Shown here: positions 20,373 through 28,885 of the stretch, piece by piece | Numbering within the stretch: the first letter of the stretch is position 1 | How the letters are laid out: each line of letters starts with the position of its first letter | Assembly: GCF_012911975.1 (NCBI RefSeq) | Contig: NZ_SMDQ01000037.1 | Span: 1 to 54,374, forward strand | Direction: 5' to 3' | DNA length: 54,374 bases | DNA from: Nodosilinea sp. P-1105 | GTDB lineage: Bacteria > Cyanobacteriota > Cyanobacteriia > Phormidesmidales > Phormidesmidaceae | Program-made: the position numbers and the translations under genes | Notes under the pieces: model-generated | Databases searched by the model: none | Told to the model about the DNA's origin: nothing | The model's input: only the letters and a program-made list of their open reading frames with translations

Positions 20373-20963
20373 ATGACCCACGCCACCGACGTTCATACCC
20401 TGGCCCGCTGGATGGCGGCAGACTTCAGCAACCAGCAGCAGGCCTTCGATAACCCACCCCTGTTTGCCCACATTCGGGTATGCATGCGCCCCCTGCCCCC
20501 TGACATTCTCGGTGGTACCGGTTTCTACATCGAGCAAGCCTACGACTTTCAGCTCCAGCAGCCCTATCGCGCCCGTGGCATGAAGCTCAGTGCCCAGGGG
20601 GATCACATCTTGATTGAGAATTACATGATTAAGGAGGGGGAAAGCTTCTACGGTGCCTCCCGCGATTTGGATCAGCTGGGCAAGTTCACCCCAGACCACT
20701 TCGACAAAACCCCCGGCTGCAACCTGATTGTCCATTGGACCGGCCATAGCTTTAAAGGAGCCGTGGAGCCGGGTAACGCCTGCATGGTCACCCGCAAGGG
20801 CAAGCTCACCTACCTCGATAGCGAATTTGAGATCGACGGTGACCGATTTATGAGCTGGGACCGAGGCCGCGATCCAGACACCCACGAGCACCTTTGGGGG
20901 TCGTTAGCGGGGCCGTTTGAGTTTACGCGCAAGGCCAGCTTCGCCGACGAGGTCGCAGGGTAA
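20373..20963 (+). CDS. cpcT: Phycobiliprotein lyase, CpcT/CpeT family
   Basis: 196 residues. CpcT attaches phycocyanobilin to Cys-153 of the phycocyanin beta subunit. The sequence follows the family closely: LARWMAADFSNQQQAF, HIRVCMRPLP, YIEQAYDFQL, YRARGMKLS, FYGASRD, NLIVHWTGHSFKGAVEPG and TYLDSEFEIDG...SWDRGRDPDT...WGSLAGPFEF. ATG 20373 starts the normal N-terminus MTHATDVHTLARWM; the frame upstream overlaps the preceding gene and is not native. It shows that the organism builds phycobilisomes. Confidence 0.92.
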   Translation: MTHATDVHTLARWMAADFSNQQQAFDNPPLFAHIRVCMRPLPPDILGGTGFYIEQAYDFQLQQPYRARGMKLSAQGDHILIENYMIKEGESFYGASRDLDQLGKFTPDHFDKTPGCNLIVHWTGHSFKGAVEPGNACMVTRKGKLTYLDSEFEIDGDRFMSWDRGRDPDTHEHLWGSLAGPFEFTRKASFADEVAG

Positions 20964-20969
20964 ACCGTA

Positions 20970-21011
20970 GGGGCAGACCTAAGTGTCTGCCCAGACCGGA
21001 GTGTCTGCCCC
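20970..21011. repeat. Short repeat with alternative hairpins
   Basis: GGGGCAGAC (20970-20978) can pair with either of two copies of GTCTGCCC (20985-20992 and 21003-21010), so two mutually exclusive stems are possible. It lies seven bases after the cpcT stop and before leuS. No U tract follows, so it looks like a dispersed REP-type element rather than a classical terminator. Confidence 0.7.
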
Positions 21012-21095
21012 TCCCCAAATCCTTGCAACTGCACGCCCACTCATCGCTATCATGGTGTACAGTCCACACCAGTGCAGCAGTAGGAGTTAGGGTAC

Positions 21096-24000
21096 GTGGC
21101 GTCTAACTATAGCCCCGCAGACATCGAGAAAAAATGGCAACAGGTTTGGGCTGAACAAGGGCTAGACCAGGCCGTGGAAAATGCAGACCAGCCGAAGTTT
21201 TATGCCCTGTCGATGTTCCCCTACCCCTCCGGGAACCTGCACATGGGCCATGTGCGTAACTACACCATTACCGACGTGATTGCCCGGGTGCGGCGAATGC
21301 AGGGCTACCGGGTGTTGCACCCCATGGGCTGGGATGCCTTTGGCTTACCGGCGGAGAACGCCGCCATTGATCGGGGGATTCACCCTGCGAAGTGGACCTA
21401 CGAAAACATTGACCAAATGCGATCGCAGCTACAAGAGCTCGGTCTGTCCTACGATTGGGACCGAGAGGTGGCCACCTGTGCCCCCGACTATTACCGCTGG
21501 ACCCAGTGGATCTTTATCCAAATGCTGGAGATGGGGCTGGCTTACCAAAAAGAAGCCGCCGTCAACTGGGACCCCATCGACCAAACCGTACTGGCCAACG
21601 AACAGGTGGATAGTGAGGGACGTTCCTGGCGATCGGGAGCCCTGGTGGAGAAAAAACTGCTGCGCCAGTGGTTTTTAAAAATTACAGACTACGCCGAAGA
21701 ACTGCTGCAGGATCTGGATAAACTGCCGGGCTGGCCCGAGCGGGTGCGAACCATGCAGGCCAACTGGATTGGTAAGTCCACTGGTGCTCAGGTGGTGTTT
21801 ACCACCGAAGCGGGGGATGACCTGCCGGTGTTTACCACCCGCCCCGATACCCTCTGGGGGGCTACCTTCATGGTGCTATCCCCAGAGCATCCCCTGGTGG
21901 AAAAACTTACCTCCCCCGATCGCGTGGCCACCGTCGACGACTACCGCAAGGAAGCCGCCGCTAAAAGCGACATCGACCGCACCGCTGAGGATCGAGAGAA
22001 AACCGGGGTATGGACCGGAAGCTATGCTGTGAACCCGGTGAATGGGGCCAAAATTCCCATCTGGATTGCCGACTATGTGCTGATGGGCTACGGCACCGGG
22101 GCAATTATGGCAGTGCCCGCCCATGACCAGCGGGACTTTGAATTTGCCCGCAAGTTTGACCTACCGGTGACGGTGGTGGTGCAGCCAGAGGGAGAAACCC
22201 TGGCGGGCGATACCCTGACAGCGGCCTGGCCCGGTGAGGGGGTGATGGTTAATTCAGGTCCCCTGGATGGGGTTCCCGCTGGCAAAGGGGACGGGCAGAG
22301 CGTGGCGGCGGCCATTCAGTGGCTGGAAGCCAATGGCAAGGGCCACGGGGAAGCCAACTACCGTCTGCGGGACTGGCTAATTTCCCGTCAGCGCTATTGG
22401 GGGGTACCGATTCCGGTGGTGCACTGCGACGAGTGCGGCATTGTGCCGGTGCCCGATGACCAGCTGCCGGTCACCCTGCCGGAAGATGTGGAATTTTCGG
22501 GGCGGGGGGCGTCCCCCCTGGCCCAGCTAGAGCATTGGGTGAATGTGCCCTGCCCCACCTGTGGTCGCCCGGCCCGGCGGGAAACCGACACCATGGACAC
22601 GTTTATTGATTCCTCCTGGTACTTTCTGCGCTACGCCGATGCCCAAAACCCAGACCAGGTCTTTGACCCGGCTAAGGCCAATGACTGGATGCCGGTGGAT
22701 CAGTATGTGGGGGGGATTGAGCACGCGATTCTGCACCTGCTGTATTCCCGGTTTATTACCAAGGTGCTGCGCGATCGCGGCCTGCTGACCTGTGATGAAC
22801 CCTTCCAGCGGCTGCTGACCCAGGGCATGGTGCAAAATGTCACCTACAAAAACCCCAAGACCGGCAAGTATGTGGTGATAGACGCGATCGCCGATCCCCA
22901 AAACCCCGTAGACCCCGAGACCGGCGATGCCCTCCAGGTGTTCTACGAAAAAATGTCCAAGTCCAAGTACAACGGCGTGGACCCCAAAGCGGTGTTGGCC
23001 AAGTACGGTGCCGACACCGCCCGCATGTTCATTCTGTTTAAGGCCCCCCCGGAAAAGGATCTGGAGTGGGATGATGCCGATGTGGAAGGGCAGTTTCGCT
23101 TTTTGAATCGAGTTTGGCGATTGGTGACGGACTTTGTTGAGCGTCGATTAGTTGAGTTTCCTCTACGTCAAGCCTTGAGCCTTGATAATCGTAAGTATGG
23201 GTTGAAGAAAGAGATTCTAGCCCCTACGCTGGAAGACCCCAATGACCTATTGTGCCTTTTGATTCCAGTTCTAGATCTGGATTTGCTATGCATTAGGCAA
23301 GTCTTTCAGACGTGTGAAGAGTTAAATGCTGAAAAGATCGGCATAATGCTTCGTAGAACCCAAAGCTTCTCTGACGAGCTACTAGAGTCTCATTCTGATG
23401 ATGATATTCAAAAGGGAGTTACTTGTAGGAATTTGTTGGCTTTGCCTTATATCTTCCGTGAAGAAGGTGAAGCAGCGTGGGGAGATACTGTGGATAAGCA
23501 GCATATTCTCTTCTCTGATGATCTCCAACCCGAAGGTCTATTAAGTAAGCTTCAAGACTGTGAACCTCAGCGTAAACGAGTCGATGATGAAGTTCAGTTC
23601 CAAGCTGGTATGGATGTTTTAGACACTCTGTGCTCTATTTTCGGTATGGGGCCGCAACAAATGGCCTCTGGAGAAACGAAGACAGAAAAAACCCTGCGCC
23701 GGGCCATCCACACCGCCATCCAGGCTATCACCGAAGACATCGATGGCGACTACCAGTTCAATACCGCCGTATCGGAACTGATGAAGCTGAGTAACGCCCT
23801 GAATGACGCCGACTGCCAGAACTCCCCAGTCTACAGCGAAGGCATTCGCACCCTGGTGATGCTGCTGGCTCCCTTTGCCCCTCATATCGCCGATGAACTC
23901 TGGCACCAACTCGGCCATTCAGACTCGGTACACCGGGCCCCCTGGCCGGTGTTTGACCCCAGTGCCCTGGTGGCCGATGAAATCACTCTGGTGATTCAAA

Positions 24001-24170
24001 TCATGGGCAAAACCCGGGGCACCCTGGAAGTGCCCGCCGACTCGGACAAAGCCGCCCTGGAACAATATGCCCGGGAATCGGACATTGCCAAAAAGTACAT
24101 TGACGGCAAAGTGATTAAAAAGGTGATTGTGGTGCCGGGCAAGCTGGTGAATTTTGTGCTTGCCAAGTAA
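21096..24170 (+). CDS. leuS: Leucyl-tRNA synthetase with a large linker insertion
   Basis: 1024 residues, against roughly 850-870 in most cyanobacteria. Class I synthetase that charges tRNA-Leu. HIGH-type motif [15 protein letters not shown] (about 38-52), the CP1 editing domain ([23 protein letters not shown], then [18 protein letters not shown]), zinc-binding cysteines (CDECGI, CPTCGRP), KMSKS motif ([13 protein letters not shown]) and the C-terminal anticodon-binding region ([15 protein letters not shown]) are intact. Between LVTDFV (to about 681) and [11 protein letters not shown] (from about 865) lies an in-frame insert of about 180 residues. GTG start at 21096 with a GGAG eight bases upstream. 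Confidence 0.95.
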   Translation: MASNYSPADIEKKWQQVWAEQGLDQAVENADQPKFYALSMFPYPSGNLHMGHVRNYTITDVIARVRRMQGYRVLHPMGWDAFGLPAENAAIDRGIHPAKWTYENIDQMRSQLQELGLSYDWDREVATCAPDYYRWTQWIFIQMLEMGLAYQKEAAVNWDPIDQTVLANEQVDSEGRSWRSGALVEKKLLRQWFLKITDYAEELLQDLDKLPGWPERVRTMQANWIGKSTGAQVVFTTEAGDDLPVFTTRPDTLWGATFMVLSPEHPLVEKLTSPDRVATVDDYRKEAAAKSDIDRTAEDREKTGVWTGSYAVNPVNGAKIPIWIADYVLMGYGTGAIMAVPAHDQRDFEFARKFDLPVTVVVQPEGETLAGDTLTAAWPGEGVMVNSGPLDGVPAGKGDGQSVAAAIQWLEANGKGHGEANYRLRDWLISRQRYWGVPIPVVHCDECGIVPVPDDQLPVTLPEDVEFSGRGASPLAQLEHWVNVPCPTCGRPARRETDTMDTFIDSSWYFLRYADAQNPDQVFDPAKANDWMPVDQYVGGIEHAILHLLYSRFITKVLRDRGLLTCDEPFQRLLTQGMVQNVTYKNPKTGKYVVIDAIADPQNPVDPETGDALQVFYEKMSKSKYNGVDPKAVLAKYGADTARMFILFKAPPEKDLEWDDADVEGQFRFLNRVWRLVTDFVERRLVEFPLRQALSLDNRKYGLKKEILAPTLEDPNDLLCLLIPVLDLDLLCIRQVFQTCEELNAEKIGIMLRRTQSFSDELLESHSDDDIQKGVTCRNLLALPYIFREEGEAAWGDTVDKQHILFSDDLQPEGLLSKLQDCEPQRKRVDDEVQFQAGMDVLDTLCSIFGMGPQQMASGETKTEKTLRRAIHTAIQAITEDIDGDYQFNTAVSELMKLSNALNDADCQNSPVYSEGIRTLVMLLAPFAPHIADELWHQLGHSDSVHRAPWPVFDPSALVADEITLVIQIMGKTRGTLEVPADSDKAALEQYARESDIAKKYIDGKVIKKVIVVPGKLVNFVLAK
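23139..23681 (+). other. In-frame insert in leuS (about 180 codons)
   Basis: Sits between the catalytic core and the anticodon-binding domain, where relatives have a linker of perhaps 15 residues. Base composition changes: four 60-base lines inside (23161, 23341, 23401, 23461) have 37-47% G+C by my count, two lines of flanking leuS (22561, 23881) have 60-62%. The protein segment is acidic and helical in look, with two Leu-rich stretches ([17 protein letters not shown]) broken by Asp and several Cys. I recognise no domain in it. The frame is open throughout, so it is presumably translated. Confidence 0.85.
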
Positions 24171-24203
24171 CCCTCACTTCTAGCCATGGCCAGCTTTCCC
24201 CTC

Positions 24204-24233
24204 GGGGTACCCACTAGGGTGCCCCATTTTTTT
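24204..24233 (+). terminator. Intrinsic terminator of leuS
   Basis: GGGGTACCC, loop ACTA, GGGTGCCCC (one G-U pair), then ATTTTTTT. 33 bases after the leuS stop. Confidence 0.85.
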
Positions 24234-24260
24234 GGACTTAAGCATCTCTTAGCCCAGGCA

Positions 24261-24318
24261 TAACTCAACCTTCCCAGCTTGATAACCTAACCTTCCTGCT
24301 TCCATAATCTGCTCCCCC
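24261..24318 (+). promoter_or_regulatory. 22-bp-spaced direct repeats upstream of phoX
   Basis: TAACTCAACCTTCC (24261) and TAACCTAACCTTCC (24283) match at 12 of 14 positions exactly 22 bases apart; a weaker third copy TAATCTGCTCCCCC starts at 24305, again 22 bases on. Two helical turns between copies suggest a regulator bound on one DNA face. Cyanobacterial Pho boxes are tandem 8-mers of type PyTTAAPyPyT on an 11-base period; these copies do not fit the consensus strictly, but position and period make a PhoB/SphR site plausible. Confidence 0.4.
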
Positions 24319-24416
24319 TAGCATGGGAGCGGATTTCATCTGCCCAGGGCAAAGCCGGGCCATTCCTTGGCGTGGCCCTTTTTCCAGCCCTGGGTACCCA
24401 GAGAGGAGACTAAACT

Positions 24417-26519
24417 ATGACCAATCAGCGCGATCGCCGATCAAAGTATGTCCGCATTTTACAGGGGGCCTTACCAGCTGACCAACTAGAGCACGGGGAT
24501 GAGCCCCAGTGTAACCGCTCGACCAACCCCACCTTTGAATCCATCGTTAACCGCCGGTTGCAGCGGCGTCAGGTGCTCAAAGGCAGCCTGGCCCTGGCTG
24601 TGACCTCCATGTTCACTGGCCCCGCCATCAACGCCCTGCGTACCCAATCGGCGGCAGCGGCCACCCCCATGCTGGGGTTCACTCCCATCCCCGTCAGCGA
24701 GGCCGACACCATTGAGGTGCCTGCGGGTTACACCGCCCGTACCCTCACCCCCTGGGGCGAACCCATTAGCGGTCGTATGCCCGCCTACAGCCTAGATAAC
24801 AGCGGCGCTGATCAAGGGGTGCAGGTGGGTATGCACCACGATGGCATGCACTTCTACCCGATCGAAGGCCGGGATCCCTACGAAGGCAGCTCCCGTGATG
24901 GCCTGCTAGTGATGAACCACGAGTACATTGAACCTCGCTACATGCACCGGGTGGCCATCGGTCAGGCCCTGGATGCCGGCAATGTGCCGATGCAGGCGGA
25001 CGGCAGCCGTGTCAGTGATCAGGTGCTGAAGGAACTGAATGCCCACGGCGTCTCTGTGGTGCGCATTCGCCAGCAAAACGACGGCACCTGGGAAGTACAG
25101 CGGGATGGCCGCAACCGCCGCATCACCGGCCTTACCCCCATGGAGATCAGCGGTCCGGTGCGGGGCAGCGACCTGGTGAAAACCAAATACAGCCCCAACG
25201 GCACCAGCACCCGAGGCACCCTGAATAACTGTGCCCACGGCGTTACCCCCTGGAACACCTACCTCACCTGCGAAGAAAACTGGGCCCGCTACTTCGTCAA
25301 TACGGATCAGATGCCTGACAGCAACCAGGGAGATCCAACCTCAAATCAGCCCAGGGAACACAAGCGCTATGGGGTAGCCACCGATGTCGGTCGCTATGGC
25401 TGGGAGCTGGCCGACAACGGCGCTGACGAGTATGTGCGCTTTGACGCCTCGACTAAGGCCAGCAGTCCCACCGGCGATTACCGCAACGAACCCAACACTT
25501 TTGGCTGGGTGGTCGAAATTGACCCGTTCCGCCCCAACAGCACCCCGGTTAAGCGCACCGCCCTGGGCCGCTTTGCCCACGAAGGTGTCGTGTTCCAAAC
25601 CCCGGTGGAAGGGCAGCCCATCGTCTGCTACTCCGGTGATGATGCCCGGTTTGAATACATCTATAAGTATGTGTCGAACCAACCCTACCGCCGGGCCACC
25701 GCCAACGGGTCCCTGCTGGATGATGGCACCCTGTATGTGGCCAAATTTAATGACGATGGCAGCGGTGAATGGATCGCCCTGAACTACGGGCAAAATGGCC
25801 TGACCGCCGCCAATGGCTTTGCCAACCAGGCTGAGGTGCTGGTCAACACCCGGGCCGCCGCCGATTTTGTCGGGGCCACCAAGATGGATCGACCTGAGTG
25901 GGGGGCTGTGGATCCGGGCAACGGCCAGGTGTACTTTACCCTGACCAACAATACCCGCCGCACCGCTGAGCAGGTGGATGCCGTGAACCCTCGCCCTGAC
26001 AACCGCTGGGGTCAAATCGTCCGCTGGAGCGAAGCGGGCAACAACCCTACAGCCACCAGTTTCCAATGGGATCTGTTTGTGCTGGCGGGTCCTGAAAATG
26101 ACAGTGAGAAGCTGTCTGGGGAATCCCTGAACGATAACAGCATCTTTGCCGCCCCCGATGGTCTGTGGTTTGACGCTAGCCGTCGTCTGTGGATTCAGAC
26201 CGACATCAGCGAAAGCGTGATGAACACCGGCGATTTTGCCCAGTTTGGTAACAACCAAATGCTGGGGGCCAACCCAGAAACCGGGGAAATCCGCCGCTTT
26301 TTGACCGGCCCTATTGGCCAGGAGATTACTGGGGTGGTCACCACCCCCGATCAACGCACCATGTTCATCAATGTGCAACACCCTGGCGCTACGGTGAGTG
26401 CCGATGAATTTGCCGCTGGTCAAATTAACTCTCGCTGGCCTGACAACAACCCAAGCATCTATCCCCGCTCGGCGACGGTGGTAATCACCAAAAACGACGG
26501 TGGTGTCATCGGTAGCTAG
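24417..26519 (+). CDS. phoX: PhoX-type alkaline phosphatase (DUF839)
   Basis: 700 residues. A twin-arginine style N-terminus (RRLQRRQVLKGSLALAVTSM, about 43-62) indicates Tat export. The mature part has the PhoX/DUF839 features: GMHFYPIEG, LVMNHEYIEP, NNCAHGVTPWNTYLTCEENW, GWVVEIDPF, RFAHEGVVF, YSGDDARFEYIYKYVS, ATKMDRPEWGAVDPGNGQVYFTLTNN and the C-terminal SRWPDNNPSIYPRSATVVI. PhoX is a calcium- and iron-dependent phosphomonoesterase used for phosphate scavenging outside the cytoplasm. Preceded by direct repeats and followed by a strong terminator, so monocistronic. A diverged fragment of a second copy is at 31684. Confidence 0.93.
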   Translation: MTNQRDRRSKYVRILQGALPADQLEHGDEPQCNRSTNPTFESIVNRRLQRRQVLKGSLALAVTSMFTGPAINALRTQSAAAATPMLGFTPIPVSEADTIEVPAGYTARTLTPWGEPISGRMPAYSLDNSGADQGVQVGMHHDGMHFYPIEGRDPYEGSSRDGLLVMNHEYIEPRYMHRVAIGQALDAGNVPMQADGSRVSDQVLKELNAHGVSVVRIRQQNDGTWEVQRDGRNRRITGLTPMEISGPVRGSDLVKTKYSPNGTSTRGTLNNCAHGVTPWNTYLTCEENWARYFVNTDQMPDSNQGDPTSNQPREHKRYGVATDVGRYGWELADNGADEYVRFDASTKASSPTGDYRNEPNTFGWVVEIDPFRPNSTPVKRTALGRFAHEGVVFQTPVEGQPIVCYSGDDARFEYIYKYVSNQPYRRATANGSLLDDGTLYVAKFNDDGSGEWIALNYGQNGLTAANGFANQAEVLVNTRAAADFVGATKMDRPEWGAVDPGNGQVYFTLTNNTRRTAEQVDAVNPRPDNRWGQIVRWSEAGNNPTATSFQWDLFVLAGPENDSEKLSGESLNDNSIFAAPDGLWFDASRRLWIQTDISESVMNTGDFAQFGNNQMLGANPETGEIRRFLTGPIGQEITGVVTTPDQRTMFINVQHPGATVSADEFAAGQINSRWPDNNPSIYPRSATVVITKNDGGVIGS

Positions 26520-26551
26520 GCGTTGCTGAATCATCTTGCTTTTGACGTCTA

Positions 26552-26588
26552 AAGCCTTTGCCGAGGTAATCTCGGCAAAGGCTTTTTT
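26552..26588 (+). terminator. Intrinsic terminator of phoX
   Basis: Perfect 14-bp stem AAGCCTTTGCCGAG / CTCGGCAAAGGCTT with a 5-base loop, running into a T tract. Confidence 0.93.
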
Positions 26589-26685
26589 AGGGTGATTTCA
26601 TTAACCTAAGCTTGAGCAAACCTTAAACTCCAACTATATGGCTACATAGGATAATAAAGATAAAGCTTGTTAGAGGTAGGCATTT

Positions 26686-26835
26686 ATGTCTAATAGTAGA
26701 AAACAAGAGGCTATGCATTTCCCCAGAAAGATAGGGACTACAGTATTAAATTTTGAAGAGTGGGCGACAGAAGTCAAGCAACAGATGCTCGCGTCTTTGC
26801 AAAAAAAGCGTCCTAATGGAGAAGAGAGTATCTAA
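26686..26835 (+). CDS. 49-residue basic hypothetical protein
   Basis: ATG 26686 with AGAGGTAGG upstream. The frame reads MSNSRKQEAMHFPRKIGTT, then FEEWATEVKQQMLASLQKKRPNGEESI and a stop. It is hydrophilic, with a likely C-terminal helix. A+T-rich compared with its neighbours. No family recognised; it could be a small regulator or toxin-antitoxin-like protein, but nothing partners it. Confidence 0.5.
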   Translation: MSNSRKQEAMHFPRKIGTTVLNFEEWATEVKQQMLASLQKKRPNGEESI

Positions 26836-26961
26836 ACCAAATTAAAAGTTGGTAGTTTTTGGCCCACAGGGTGAATGCCATCTATCACTGGGAGCATATT
26901 CTCCAGAAGTCGCCTGAGCCACCAATCCTATGAAGGAATAGGAGTTTTGAGGTTAACCCCT

Positions 26962-27651
26962 ATGCGTCTTTTGGTCATTGGTGATATTCATGGCTGTGCT
27001 ACCGCCCTTGAGGTTCTACTGAAGGTTGTCGATTTGAAAGCAGGTGACAAGGTTATTAGTCTTGGTGACTACATCAATAAGGGGCCTGAAAGTAACCTTG
27101 TTTTAGATCACTTAATTCAACTCTTTGATCAGGGGATTTTACTTCCTCTAAGGGGCAATCACGAGCTGAAGTTAGTGGCAGCCAGAGAAAAGGGCCAAAC
27201 CCAAACCAGCGCAGAAACCTTAGTAGATTGTCACACCCTGGCCTCCTATGGCAGGCCGGGGCAGGCCGGGTGTCTTGCAGACATTCCTGAATCCCACTGG
27301 CGGTTTGTAACGCACCACTGTCTAAACTGGGTAGAAACAGCAGGACACATTTTCGTCCATGCCACTCTTGTGGCTGATAAGCCTTTGATCGAGCAAACAG
27401 AGAGGGCTTTGTTTTTTGATAAATTTAACCACCCCTTGCCGCATATGTCGGGTAAGACCTTCATTTGTGGTCATACGCCCCAAAGAGATGGGAATCCTCT
27501 GAATTTAGGCCATGCCATCTGCTTAGATACAGCAGCTTGCGCAGGACAGTGGCTTACCTGCCTAGATGTGTTCAGCGGTCGGGTTTGGCAAGCTAACCAG
27601 CAGCGAGAGGTACGAACATCTTGGATACAGGACCACCTAAAACGATGTTAA
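26962..27651 (+). CDS. Metallophosphoesterase (PPP/Ap4A-hydrolase type)
   Basis: 229 residues from ATG 26962 (MRLLVIGDIHGCATALEVLL), with GAGG ten bases upstream. The metallophosphatase motifs GDIHG, GDYINKGPES, RGNHELK, FVHATL and CGHTPQRDG are intact. The second motif has GDYINKGP where most have GDYIDRGP. Likely a protein or nucleotide phosphatase acting in the cytoplasm. It is a distant relative of the gene at 13657. In-frame sequence back to 26875 exists but does not resemble the family. Confidence 0.83.
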   Translation: MRLLVIGDIHGCATALEVLLKVVDLKAGDKVISLGDYINKGPESNLVLDHLIQLFDQGILLPLRGNHELKLVAAREKGQTQTSAETLVDCHTLASYGRPGQAGCLADIPESHWRFVTHHCLNWVETAGHIFVHATLVADKPLIEQTERALFFDKFNHPLPHMSGKTFICGHTPQRDGNPLNLGHAICLDTAACAGQWLTCLDVFSGRVWQANQQREVRTSWIQDHLKRC

Positions 27652-27857
27652 CAAGTAGAAGATCGGCTCAGAACTGGTGGTAGGCCAGTCCTAAATTTGT
27701 AGGTCAGATGGCACGATAGCAAAGTCTAGTACGCTTACCCTTTTTGATTTATCCGGCATTTCACTACAACCGACGAGAGCCCTAACTTTAGCCTTGACGC
27801 TTATCAATTTGCTACGTTATGTCTAATCTTAGTGAAATGTTATGAAGACAAAACATC

Positions 27858-28850
27858 ATGAAGATTGAGTCAGTAGATCCTTCGATTGCTCTGGGAGAGT
27901 TTGCTCGCCAGATTATCAATCAAAACTTCCAGAAAATTGTCGGTCAAGAACAAGCCGTTTTGATGGATCAAGATCCTGAGCCCCTGCATCAAATGCGGGT
28001 TGGGATGCGACGGCTGAGGACGGCCTTGACTATCTTTGAAACCGCAATTGTGCCCTCTAAAGGAATGACCCGTCAATCTATTGGTAAAGTGGCTAAAACC
28101 CTGGGGGAGACACGAGACCTCGATGTCTTGGAAGAAGCACTGGTAAAACGCTATAAACCCTTGCTTCAGAAACCAGAACGGGCCACGTTCAAAGCTGTGT
28201 TGAAACACTTACATGATCAACGCGATCGCAGTTTTCATCGCCTAGAAAAAACCCTCCAGGGCGATCGCTACCCAAACTTTAAGCGAGCTTGCCAGAGCTG
28301 GCTAGAGCAACCGACATATACCTTGATGGGACATCTGCCCACGCTGCCGATGGTGCCCGATTTACTACTACCCTTGGTTAGCCAACTGTTTCTGCATCCT
28401 GGCTGGCTGGTTGGGACCACCATTCAAGCAAACGTAGCAATCCCCATTTCCTTAGATAATCAGACAGAACTCACCCGGCAACTTCAGGACTTAGGGGAAA
28501 TTCTCCACGACTTGCGTAAGCAAATCAAAGCCGTCCGCTACCAGGCCGAGTTCTTCTCAGGTTTTTACCCAGACATATTTCATCAAAGAACCGAAGAACT
28601 CAAAACCATGCAGGATGTTTTGGGCAGCCTGCAAGATAACGTGGTGATGCATGCGTTTTTTGACACTGCACTCACCTCGCCTCTTTCTGTAGCGTTGCCG
28701 TCAGTTGCCAGCTATCTCCAACAGGAGCAGACTGACTTTTGGCAGACCTGGCAACCCTTTCAAAGGCAGTACCTCTCGGCTCACTTTCGCCAGGAATGGC
28801 GATCGCTGCTGAGCACTCCTCTAGAAGACGCCAATTGTCCTAGCCCATAG
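27858..28850 (+). CDS. CHAD-domain protein
   Basis: 330 residues made of one CHAD (conserved histidine alpha-helical) domain. Conserved parts: EPLHQMRVGMRRLRTALTIF (about 35-55), LGETRDLDVLEEAL, LHDLRKQIKAVRYQAEFF and MQDVLGSLQDNVVM, with the basic and His residues that bind polyphosphate in characterised CHAD proteins. In many bacteria CHAD follows a CYTH (triphosphatase) domain; none is here. The next gene, a pyruvate-kinase-like protein, starts 35 bases downstream on the same strand. Confidence 0.88.
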   Translation: MKIESVDPSIALGEFARQIINQNFQKIVGQEQAVLMDQDPEPLHQMRVGMRRLRTALTIFETAIVPSKGMTRQSIGKVAKTLGETRDLDVLEEALVKRYKPLLQKPERATFKAVLKHLHDQRDRSFHRLEKTLQGDRYPNFKRACQSWLEQPTYTLMGHLPTLPMVPDLLLPLVSQLFLHPGWLVGTTIQANVAIPISLDNQTELTRQLQDLGEILHDLRKQIKAVRYQAEFFSGFYPDIFHQRTEELKTMQDVLGSLQDNVVMHAFFDTALTSPLSVALPSVASYLQQEQTDFWQTWQPFQRQYLSAHFRQEWRSLLSTPLEDANCPSP

Positions 28851-28885
28851 CTAGATTTCCCAGAATCGGTAGTAGGAGGTCTGAT

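Noticed and set aside
23139-23681. CAAD membrane domain in LeuRS
   Set aside because: The known appended domain has two clear membrane helices; the Leu-rich stretches here are interrupted by Asp and would not span a membrane well.
25341-26534. 397-codon open frame antisense to phoX
   Set aside because: Shadow of a GC-rich coding strand; phoX is clearly the real gene, and the antisense product has no recognisable motif or ribosome site.
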